Origin: DASPUH01 sp964518505
Lineage (GTDB): Bacteria; Chloroflexota; Limnocylindria; Limnocylindrales; CSP1-4
NCBI GenBank assembly: GCA_964518505.1
Contig: CAZFGT010000073.1
Coordinates: 1 to 6,146 of the forward strand
Length of the DNA stretch: 6,146 bases
Direction of reading: 5' to 3'
The notes under the pieces are model-generated. The model saw only the letters and a list, made by a program, of their open reading frames with translations. It was not told where the DNA came from and did not search any database. The position numbers and the translations under genes are program-made. Positions 1-5,649 of the stretch are shown here, in pieces; within the stretch, counting starts at the first letter, position 1; every line of letters starts with the position of its first letter.

Positions 1-55
1 CCGCGTCGCGGCGGAATTGGCGCGGGCACGGGAGCGGCTGGGGGATCCGGGCTGA
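1..55 (+). CDS. C-terminal end of an unidentified upstream gene (partial)
   Basis: Reading from base 2, the frame gives RVAAELARARERLGDPG and a TGA stop at 53-55. The composition (alternating Ala, Arg, Glu and Leu with GC-ending codons) looks like a helical protein C-terminus and matches the codon bias of the neighbouring genes. Only 17 residues are inside the window, so no family can be named. It lies 49 bases upstream of the molybdoenzyme start, and a promoter candidate fills the gap, so it is probably a separate transcription unit. Confidence 0.4.
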   Translation, partial: RVAAELARARERLGDPG

Positions 56-66
56 TGCTTCGAACC

Positions 67-98
67 GTCACGGGAGTGTCACGAAGGCGCGCTAGATT
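67..98 (+). promoter_or_regulatory. Candidate response-regulator-dependent, leaderless promoter
   Basis: Two direct copies of GTCAC start at 67 and 78, an 11-base pitch typical of binding sites of OmpR/PhoB-family regulators. Ten bases after the second copy lies TAGATT (93-98), a TAnnnT -10 box, and only six bases separate it from the ATG at 105, so transcription would begin at or next to the start codon. No good TTGACA-like -35 is visible at the right spacing. The direct repeats occupy that position, as in activator-dependent promoters. No Shine-Dalgarno sequence precedes the ATG, in agreement with leaderless translation. The same geometry recurs at 4063-4094. Confidence 0.5.
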
Positions 99-104
99 GA
101 CCGG

Positions 105-1709
105 ATGAGCAGCGGGCGCCCGACCTCAACCAGGAACGACAGCATCACGTGGGCCACCTGGGCCCTGGCCGGCGTGGCCGCCGGCGCGGCGGGCATCGGC
201 GCGAGCGAGCTGGCGGCCGGGCTCCTGCCCGGGTTCCCGTCGCTCGTCATCGCCGTCGGCACGCAGATCATCGCCCTGCAGCCGCCCGGGGCCAAAGACT
301 TCATGGTCAACCTGTTCGGCACCAACGACAAGCTGGCGCTGAACATCTTCGTCGTGGTCGTCGCCCTGATCGTGGGGGCCGGTGTGGGTCTGCTCGCCCG
401 CCGGCATGGCGGCGCGGCGACGCTGGTGATCGTCGGTTTTGGGGTCGTCGGCTTCGCGGCCGCCGCGGCGGAGCCAGACGTGACGGTCTCGGTGGCCCTC
501 CTGAGCGCGCTCATCGCCGCCGGCGTGGCATATGCGGCGCTCAGCGCGCTGACCACGCTGGCCCGCCTGGACGAGCAGCCGCCGGCACAGGGTCCTGCCG
601 CCGCCAGAGGCTCGCGCGCCGCGCCCGCCACCGCCTGGTGGACGCGGCGCCGCTTCCTGCTGGGCAGCGGAAGCCTCATCGGGGCCGCCGCCATCGGTGG
701 CGGGATCGGCCGCGTCCTGCTCGGCCGGCAGCATCCGGCCCAGGCCTCCGGCGGGGCGGCCGAGACGATCCCGGTGCACCAGTCGGTGCCGGCCCTGGCC
801 GCCGACCAGAGCCTTGACGCCCCCGGGCTCAGCCCGCTCGTGACGTCGGCCGCCACCTTCTATCGAACGGACACGGAGCTGCTCATCCCCCAGGTCGATG
901 CCTCCTCCTGGCAGCTGATGGTGGCCGGCATGGTCGCTCATCCGCTGACCTTGACGTATGCCCAGCTGCTGGCCATGCCCCTCTTTGACCAGTACGTGAC
1001 GATCGCCTGCGTCAGCAACGAGGTCGGCGGCGACCTCGTCGGCAACGCGCTATGGACCGGCGTCCACCTCAAGAGCGTGCTGGCCATGGCCGGCGTGCAG
1101 GCCGGGGCGACCCAGATCGTGGGCAAGGCCACGGACGGCTTCACGGTGGGCTTCCCGACGGCCTGGGCCATGGACCCCGCGCGCGAGCCGATGATCGCCG
1201 TCGGCATGAACGGCGCGCCGCTGCCTCCTGTCCACGGCTATCCGGCCCGCCTGATCGTGCCCGGCCTCTACGGCTACGTCTCGGCCACCAAGTGGCTCAC
1301 GGAGATCAACCTGACGACGCGCGAGGCCTTCGACGGCTACTGGGTCCCGCTTGGCTGGGCCAAGGACGGACCCATCCTGACCCAGTCGCGCATCGACCAC
1401 CCCCAGGACGGCGCGGATCTGGCCGTCGGGCCGGTCGTCATCGACGGCGTCGCTTGGGCGCCCGATCGAGGCATCCAAAGAGTGGAGATCAGCATCGACG
1501 GAGGTGCGTGGCAGGAGTCGCAGCTCGCACGCGCGATCTCCAAGGCGACCTGGGTGCAGTGGATGCTGCCCTGGCAGGCTGTCGCCGGCCAGCACGTCAT
1601 CGAGGTTCGCGCGACCGACGGGACAGGCACCGTGCAGACCATGGACAGCACGCCACCGGCGCCCGACGGGGCGCGCGGCCACATGCGTATCTCGGTGACC
1701 GTCACCTGA
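105..1709 (+). CDS. Membrane-anchored molybdopterin-dependent oxidoreductase (sulfite oxidase / YedY-like)
   Basis: This 534-residue protein has an N-terminal membrane domain with about five hydrophobic segments (roughly residues 16-40, 46-60, 77-98, 104-122, 126-150). After a loop comes a Tat-like TRRRFLLGSG motif (180-189) leading into a further hydrophobic helix to about 207. The catalytic domain (about 250-410) is the oxidoreductase molybdopterin-binding fold. The motif TIACVSNEVGG places the molybdenum-ligating cysteine at Cys302, and I see no other cysteine. A segment GPILTQSRIDHP (about 424-435) opens the Ig-like Mo-co dimerisation domain typical of sulfite oxidases, which runs to the C-terminus. 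The catalytic part should lie outside the membrane. Substrate is unknown: sulfite or methionine sulfoxide are the family precedents. It is the first gene of an operon, overlapping the regulator by four bases. ATG 105 is chosen because it sits six bases behind a -10 box. Confidence 0.88.
   Translation: MSSGRPTSTRNDSITWATWALAGVAAGAAGIGASELAAGLLPGFPSLVIAVGTQIIALQPPGAKDFMVNLFGTNDKLALNIFVVVVALIVGAGVGLLARRHGGAATLVIVGFGVVGFAAAAAEPDVTVSVALLSALIAAGVAYAALSALTTLARLDEQPPAQGPAAARGSRAAPATAWWTRRRFLLGSGSLIGAAAIGGGIGRVLLGRQHPAQASGGAAETIPVHQSVPALAADQSLDAPGLSPLVTSAATFYRTDTELLIPQVDASSWQLMVAGMVAHPLTLTYAQLLAMPLFDQYVTIACVSNEVGGDLVGNALWTGVHLKSVLAMAGVQAGATQIVGKATDGFTVGFPTAWAMDPAREPMIAVGMNGAPLPPVHGYPARLIVPGLYGYVSATKWLTEINLTTREAFDGYWVPLGWAKDGPILTQSRIDHPQDGADLAVGPVVIDGVAWAPDRGIQRVEISIDGGAWQESQLARAISKATWVQWMLPWQAVAGQHVIEVRATDGTGTVQTMDSTPPAPDGARGHMRISVTVT
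1693..1708. repeat. 16-base palindromic repeat, copy 1 (at gene junction)
   Basis: CGGTGACCGTCACCTG is identical to 5689-5704. Its core GGTGAC-C-GTCACC (1694-1706) is a perfect 13-base palindrome made of two inverted GTCAC units, the same pentamer found in both candidate promoters. Here it encodes the Val-Thr-Val-Thr end of the molybdoenzyme and contains the GGTGA (1694-1698) that could serve as ribosome binding site for the CTG start at 1706. Its role as an operator is unproven. Confidence 0.35.
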
Positions 1710-2440
1710 GCCCCGACGTCGCGGAGGCCCGCAGCACGGCCGCCCCGATCCTGGTCGTGGACGACGATCCCAAGATCGTCCGGCTGGTCACCCTGTACCT
1801 GGAGCGGGCCGGCTTCGACGTGATCGGCGTCGGCGACGGACGACGGGCCCTGGAAGCCGTCGCCCGCCATGATCCGGCGCTCGTGGTCCTCGACGTGATG
1901 CTGCCGGGGATCGACGGCCTGACCGCGCTCGACGCGATCCGCCGCACAGGCGATACGCCGGTCGTGATGCTCTCGGCCCGCGGCACGGCTGACGATCGGA
2001 TCGCCGGCCTAGCCGGTGGGGCCGACGACTACGTGGCCAAACCGTTCTCACCGGCCGAGCTCGTCCTGCGGGTGAGCCGGGTGCTCGAGCGGACGCGGCG
2101 GGGTGCGGCACGCGACCCGGGGCCCTTACGCCTTGGTGACCTGGAGGTGGACGAGGCTCGCCACCTGGCGACCGTCGCCGGGCGGCCCGTCGATCTGACC
2201 GCCACCGAGTTCCGCCTCCTGGCCGCCATCATCGGGGCAGGCGGCCACGTGCTGACCCGGGCCCGCCTGCTCGACCTGGTCTATGGCTCGCTCGAGGACG
2301 AGGTGATGGACCGCACCATCGATGTCCACATCGGCCGCTTGCGCGAGAAGCTCGGCGATCCAGCCACCAGCCCCCGGTACGTGGTCACGGTGCGCGGCGT
2401 CGGCTACCGGTCGGGCGCCAGCGACGCGGTGACGCCATGA
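1706..2440 (+). CDS. OmpR/PhoB-family response regulator (apparent CTG start)
   Basis: This is a 244-residue DNA-binding response regulator. The receiver domain covers about 16-130: acidic pocket Asp19-Asp20-Asp21, phosphoacceptor Asp63 (VVLDVMLPG), switch Ser90 (VMLSARG) and Lys112 (DDYVAKPF). The C-terminal winged-helix domain (about 145-240) carries TATEFRLLAAI, the recognition region RTIDVHIGRLREKLGD and the closing VRGVGYR. No ATG, GTG or TTG lies in frame between well inside the upstream gene (GTG 1505 and 1559) and a GTG at 1757 that would delete the first strand. The best start is CTG 1706, which overlaps the upstream TGA (CTGA) and lies seven bases after GGTGA, suggesting translational coupling. 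Its stop overlaps the sensor kinase start. It probably controls the molybdoenzyme operon and perhaps the lipoprotein-dipZ operon. Family is certain, start uncertain. Confidence 0.9.
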   Translation: MSPDVAEARSTAAPILVVDDDPKIVRLVTLYLERAGFDVIGVGDGRRALEAVARHDPALVVLDVMLPGIDGLTALDAIRRTGDTPVVMLSARGTADDRIAGLAGGADDYVAKPFSPAELVLRVSRVLERTRRGAARDPGPLRLGDLEVDEARHLATVAGRPVDLTATEFRLLAAIIGAGGHVLTRARLLDLVYGSLEDEVMDRTIDVHIGRLREKLGDPATSPRYVVTVRGVGYRSGASDAVTP

Positions 2441-3510
2441 GGCCCCCGTGGCGCGGCATCGGGGCGCAGGTGGCCATCCTGGTCCTGGCCACGACCGCGG
2501 TCAGCCTGGCCATCGTGGCGGTCGGCGTGATCGCCGTCGGCCGCGACACGTTCGCCGCCCTGATGGCGGAGCACGGCGTGAGCACCACCGCCGCCAACGA
2601 CATGTTCGACCGTTCGGTCAGCCTCGTGATCGTGGCGGCCCTGGTGCTTGCGGGAGTCGCGGCCGTCGTGTTGAGCGTCCTCGTCGCGCGCCGCCTGACC
2701 GCGCCCCTCCGCGAGGTGAGCGCCGCCGCCCAGCGGCTCGCCGACGGCGACTACACGGCGCGCGTGGACGTCGGCGGCCCGGCAGAGGTCGCCAGCCTGG
2801 CCGCCTCGTTCAACCAGATGGCAGGGCAGCTCGAGGCGCAGGAGCAGGTGCGGCGTGACTTCGTGGCCAACGCGAGCCACGAACTGCGCACGCCTCTCAC
2901 CAACCTCCAGGGGTACCTTGAGGCGATGCGCGACGGTGTCGTGCAGCCGGACGAGGCCGCCTTCGAATCGCTGCTGGAAGAGGTGGAGCGGCTGATGCGC
3001 CTGTCCCGGTCGCTCGACACGCTGGCGACGGGCGACGTGGACCGGCTGCCGCCCAGCGACCAGGCCGAGCTCGACCTCGGGGCGGCGGTGCGCACAGCCG
3101 TCGACCTAGCGCGCCCGGGTCTCGAGCGAGCCGGCCTGCAGGTAGCGCTGGAGCTTCCTCCGGACGTGCGGGCGCGAGGCGAGCCCGACGCCGTGGCCCA
3201 GGTGATGGGCAACCTGCTGCAGAACGCGACGCGCTACACCCCATCGGGCGGTGCGGTCGTGGTGCGCGCCGAGCCCGGCCCCGCCTTCGCTCGCGTCACC
3301 GTCAGCAACTCCGGCGGCGGGATCCCGGCGGTCGATCTGCCGCATGTCTTCGAGCGGTTCTACCGGGTCGACAAGTCGCGCGACCGGGCCAGCGGTGGGG
3401 CCGGCATCGGCCTGGCTATCGTGCGACGCCTCGTGGAAGCCAACGGTGGCCGGGTGGGGGCCGAGTCGGAACCCGGCATCACGCACTTCTGGTTCACCCT
3501 GCCGGTCTGA
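2437..3510 (+). CDS. HAMP-containing sensor histidine kinase
   Basis: This 357-residue membrane kinase is the partner of the preceding regulator, with ATGA overlap at 2437-2440. Two transmembrane helices (about 10-34 and 61-84) enclose only about 26 extracytoplasmic residues, so sensing probably occurs in or near the membrane. HAMP spans about 85-137. The HisKA motif ANASHELRTPL places the phosphorylated histidine at His148. The catalytic domain has the N box (GNLLQNATRYTP, with Asn259 and Asn263), a G1 box reading NSGGGIP (Asn291 where Asp is more usual), the F box FERFYRVDKSRDR and the G2 box GGAGIGLAIV. Length and domain order are normal for a class I OmpR-linked kinase. No cysteine is visible in the short sensor loop, which has Met43 and Met56. 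Signal unknown; envelope oxidation is inferred from neighbours only. Confidence 0.92.
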   Translation: MRPPWRGIGAQVAILVLATTAVSLAIVAVGVIAVGRDTFAALMAEHGVSTTAANDMFDRSVSLVIVAALVLAGVAAVVLSVLVARRLTAPLREVSAAAQRLADGDYTARVDVGGPAEVASLAASFNQMAGQLEAQEQVRRDFVANASHELRTPLTNLQGYLEAMRDGVVQPDEAAFESLLEEVERLMRLSRSLDTLATGDVDRLPPSDQAELDLGAAVRTAVDLARPGLERAGLQVALELPPDVRARGEPDAVAQVMGNLLQNATRYTPSGGAVVVRAEPGPAFARVTVSNSGGGIPAVDLPHVFERFYRVDKSRDRASGGAGIGLAIVRRLVEANGGRVGAESEPGITHFWFTLPV

Positions 3511-3547
3511 TAACGCATCATCCGCCCATGGGCATCCTCGACGACGC

Positions 3548-3972
3548 GTGACGGCCAACCAGGCGGCCGTCGCCGCGGCCCACATGGCGACGGTCACGGG
3601 CGTCGCCACGGCCGACACCGTGGCCGGGCTGGGCGACGACGCGCACCAGGCGCGGATGCGCGAGATCAGCGCCCAGGGCGTCAAGTCGATGAGGAGCGGG
3701 CTGGCCGCCGCCCTCGACCACTTCGACCCGTCGATCCTGGCGGGCATCATCGTGCGGGCCATGGCCCTCCAGGAGGCGACGAACGAATCGCTCCACGAGA
3801 AACGGTCGCCATACCCATCAGCGGCCTGACGATCACTGCGGCTTTGCCGCCGACGATCTCATTCGCCATCACTCGCCTGCCGCTCGAGGAGGAGCTGCAC
3901 GAGGAAGCCCCGGAGGCAGCGGCTGCCTCTGAAGCGGCGTCACCGCCAGATGGCACGGCCTCGGGCGGATAA
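3548..3972 (+). pseudogene. Small hypothetical gene broken by a one-base frameshift
   Basis: I do not recognise the family. The first part, from GTG 3548 (or ATG 3584), is helical and amphipathic, with HQARMREISAQGVKSMRSG and FDPSILAGIIVRAMALQEATNESL, and nearly all codons end in G or C. This frame stops at 3829. The frame one base back is open from 3514 to TAA 3970-3972 but has no start near its beginning. From about 3811 it reads protein-like: IPISGLTITAALPPTISFAI, then an acidic, Ala-rich tail (LEEELHEEAPEAAAASEAAS). One extra base in the CCC at 3814-3816 would join them into about 141 residues (..KRSPYPISGLTI..). The site is not a classical slippery heptamer, so an indel or sequencing error is likelier than programmed shifting. 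ATG 3528 (MGILDDA, then stop) could be the true start if a second base is missing near 3547. No clear ribosome site. It follows the kinase by 37 bases. Confidence 0.55.
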
Positions 3973-3980
3973 GCCGACTC

Positions 3981-4010
3981 GCACGCCAACGTGCTCTTGT
4001 AGCACGGTCG
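3981..4010. repeat. Short direct repeat, left copy
   Basis: The core CCAACGTGCTCTTGTAGCA (3986-4004) matches 5748-5766 at 18 of 19 bases, and flanking bases are also similar (GCAC before, GTCG after). It contains the inverted repeat TGCT-CTTGT-AGCA. The two copies lie in the same orientation and bracket the lipoprotein-dipZ unit. They could be remnants of an insertion or recombination event, or copies of a dispersed small repeat. No transposase or integrase is in view. Confidence 0.4.
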
Positions 4011-4062
4011 ACTTCCCGTCCCGACGATCTTCCCGCGCGGCCGGCGACACGACTCCGCTCCC

Positions 4063-4094
4063 GTCATCACGACGTCACATCCAGCCGTTACCGT
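4063..4094 (+). promoter_or_regulatory. Candidate promoter of the lipoprotein-dipZ operon, same layout as 67-98
   Basis: GTCA starts at 4063 and GTCAC at 4074, again with 11-base pitch and a shared CC before the first copy. Exactly ten bases after the second copy lies TACCGT (4089-4094), a TAnnnT -10 candidate. This is the same offset as in the promoter of the molybdoenzyme operon. Transcription would begin near 4101, giving a leader of about 30 bases with AGGTG (4120-4124) six bases ahead of ATG 4131. The individual motifs are short, so the weight rests on the match in spacing between two sites. Confidence 0.42.
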
Positions 4095-4130
4095 CGCGGC
4101 GTCCAGAACCCTACCGAGCAGGTGCGCCCC

Positions 4131-4373
4131 ATGCTCAGAATCGCAAAGCCGCGGCCGCGCCCGATCACCGTCCTCGCCGTGGTAGTAAGCCTCGTTGTGG
4201 TCGCGGCCTGCTCCTCGCCCGCCGCCGCCTCGCCCACGCCGACCGAGATGATGGCAGAGAGCCCGACGCCGAGCGCCATGATGGCCGAGAGTCCCAGTCC
4301 CAGCGGGATGATGGAAGCCAGCGCGAGCCCGAGCGGGATGATGGAAGTGAGTCCGTCGCCCTCGGCACCGTGA
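4131..4373 (+). CDS. Small methionine-rich repeat lipoprotein
   Basis: The product has 80 residues. A basic N-terminus (MLRIAKPRPRP) and a hydrophobic stretch (12-26) end in the lipobox Val-Ala-Ala-Cys with Cys27 as lipidation site, so it should be attached to the outer face of a membrane. The mature part is about 54 residues of low complexity: four ten-residue units, such as SPSPSGMMEA, from residue 34, each with a Met-Met pair (40-41, 50-51, 60-61, 70-71), then SPSPSAP. Nothing globular follows. Eight methionines in so short an exposed chain suggest an oxidant sink, a substrate for methionine sulfoxide reduction, or a metal (copper) binder. It could also be only a spacer left from a longer lipoprotein. 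ATG 4131 is preferred over GTG 4122 because AGGTG (4120-4124) lies six bases before it. dipZ begins 35 bases downstream, probably in the same transcript. Confidence 0.72.
   Translation: MLRIAKPRPRPITVLAVVVSLVVVAACSSPAAASPTPTEMMAESPTPSAMMAESPSPSGMMEASASPSGMMEVSPSPSAP
4230..4350 (+). repeat. Four 30-base tandem repeats inside the lipoprotein gene
   Basis: ATGATGG recurs at 4248, 4278, 4308 and 4338, exactly 30 bases apart, each within a unit coding ten residues of the type SPxPSxMMxE, with a partial fifth unit at 4350-4370. The units differ at several positions, mostly in third codon positions and at the Gly/Ala/Glu before the Met pair, so the array has had time to diverge while keeping the Met-Met pair. 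Arrays like this can change copy number by slippage. Confidence 0.8.
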
Positions 4374-4408
4374 TGCACGCTGGCCCAAGGGCGGCGTCGT
4401 AACCGGCT

Positions 4409-5611
4409 GTGGTCCCGCTGCTCGCCTTTGCCTTCGTGGCGGGCGGGATGACGATCGTCTCGCCGTGCACCCTGCCGATCGTGCCCTTGCTGGTGGGGGC
4501 CGCGGCCTCCGGTCGCTGCCAGCGCGTGACCTGGCTCCTCGTCGGCTTCGGCGCCGCCTTCCTGGTGGTGACCGTGGTCCTGGCCTCGGCGTTGGCCGCC
4601 GCGGGCGTCACGACGGACGTGCTGCGGACGATCGCCGCCCTCGGATTGGGCGTAGCCGGGGCGACGCTCGTCGTGCCCTGGGTGGGCCGGCGCTGGGAGG
4701 CCGGCTCATTCCGCCTGGCCCGCCTCGGTGGCGCGGTGGTGACCGGGGACCGATCGTCCAGCCGGCGTCGCGCCATGCTCACTGGCGCGGCCATCGGACT
4801 GCTCTGGGCGCCGTGCGTCGGGCCACTCATGGCGGCGGTCATCGCCGCCGCTGTGACCGGTGGTCCGTCGCCGCAGACAGTCCTTGTCGCGAGCGCCTAC
4901 CTGGCCGGGGCAGCCATCCCGCTGGGGTTGGTCGCGTGGGGTGGCCAGCGGACGATATCGGCCATGGGTACGCCACGCCGCCGGGCCATGTTGCAGCGCT
5001 CATTCGGGGCGTGCATGGTTCTGAGCGCGGCCCTGATCATCACCGGGCTCGACCTGCCCTTGGAGACGGCGGTGTCTGCCGTCGTGCCGGCGAACATCGG
5101 CGTCGGCGCGTCGGCAGCCCATGATGCAGCGCCGAACCCAACACCGGGAACCGTCGCCCTCCAGGACCTCGGCCTAGCGCCTGAGCTGACCGGCATCACC
5201 GCCTGGATCAACTCCGGTCCGCTTACTATGGCGTCCCTGCGGGGCAAGGTCGTGCTCGTCCACTTCTGGACGTTCGACTGCATCAATTGCCTCCACGTCC
5301 AGCCCTACGTCAAGGCCTGGTACGCGCGGTACGCGAGCGCCGGCCTGGTGGTCATCGGGGTGCATACGCCCGAACTCTCCTTCGAACGCGACCTGGCCAA
5401 CGTGCGCCAGGCCGTGGTCCAGGACGGCGTCGCATTCCCGGTCGCCTTCGACCCATCTTTCGCCACGTGGAACGCCTATCACAACGAGTACTGGCCGGCT
5501 TTCTACTTCGTGGACCGTCGCGGCCATATCCGCCATCAACACTTCGGCGAGGGTGACTACGCCGCGTCCGAGCAGGTCATCCGCGAGCTCCTGGCCGAGC
5601 AGGCCAGTTGA
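4409..5611 (+). CDS. dipZ: DipZ-like CcdA-thioredoxin fusion
   Basis: This 400-residue protein carries reductant across the cytoplasmic membrane to an outward-facing thioredoxin domain. The N-terminal CcdA/DsbD-type domain has six hydrophobic segments (about 3-32, 40-66, 72-92, 122-148, 155-177, 197-215) and its two signature cysteines, Cys20 (TIVSPCTLPIVPLL) and Cys136 (LLWAPCVGPL). A linker of about 30 residues leads to a TlpA-like thioredoxin domain (about 255-395) with HFWTFDCINC, redox pair Cys291 and Cys294, and the cis-proline Pro363 in EYWPAFYF. The WT.xCINC form and the stretch GLVVIGVHTPE are typical of the DipZ family. Mycobacterial DipZ carries an extra C-terminal domain, which is absent here. 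Likely roles are reduction of exported thiols, cytochrome c maturation, or feeding electrons to envelope repair. GTG 4409 is the first start after an in-frame TAA (4400-4402), with no clear ribosome site. Confidence 0.88.
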   Translation: MVPLLAFAFVAGGMTIVSPCTLPIVPLLVGAAASGRCQRVTWLLVGFGAAFLVVTVVLASALAAAGVTTDVLRTIAALGLGVAGATLVVPWVGRRWEAGSFRLARLGGAVVTGDRSSSRRRAMLTGAAIGLLWAPCVGPLMAAVIAAAVTGGPSPQTVLVASAYLAGAAIPLGLVAWGGQRTISAMGTPRRRAMLQRSFGACMVLSAALIITGLDLPLETAVSAVVPANIGVGASAAHDAAPNPTPGTVALQDLGLAPELTGITAWINSGPLTMASLRGKVVLVHFWTFDCINCLHVQPYVKAWYARYASAGLVVIGVHTPELSFERDLANVRQAVVQDGVAFPVAFDPSFATWNAYHNEYWPAFYFVDRRGHIRHQHFGEGDYAASEQVIRELLAEQAS

Positions 5612-5649
5612 TGCTGGCCTCGACGACATCCGGGTCGGCCTCCCGGATG
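5601..5649 (+). terminator. Two consecutive hairpins at the end of dipZ (possible transcript end)
   Basis: The first hairpin pairs AGGCCAG (5601-5607) with CTGGCCT (5614-5620) around a six-base loop that contains the dipZ stop codon. The second pairs CATCCGGG (5627-5634) with CCCGGATG (5642-5649) around a seven-base loop. Neither is followed by a T run, so this is not a canonical intrinsic terminator, but stable stems without a U tract are common in GC-rich genomes. A third short stem, CTGCC/GGCAG, lies at 5702-5717. Confidence 0.35.

Noticed and set aside
92..941. Minus-strand open frames opposite the molybdoenzyme
   Set aside because: Low-complexity Ala/Arg/Pro translation with no motifs; the plus strand has clear domains and a catalytic motif.
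1052..1705. Long plus-strand open frame upstream of and in phase with the response regulator
   Set aside because: Its translation is Arg/Gly/His-rich and lies fully inside the molybdoenzyme gene in another frame, so it is a GC-rich shadow; only the part from about 1706 is real.
3790..3829. Programmed -1 ribosomal frameshift in the small gene
   Set aside because: No X-XXY-YYZ slippery heptamer in the correct phase and no obvious downstream pseudoknot; a single-base indel explains it more simply.
3992..4004. TGCTCTTGTAGCA as a tRNA anticodon arm fragment
   Set aside because: The seven-base loop would lack the invariant U33 and no tRNA arms surround either copy.
3747..4388. Minus-strand frame across the lipoprotein and frameshifted gene
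   Set aside because: It is antisense to a lipobox and repeat-bearing gene and has no recognisable motif of its own.
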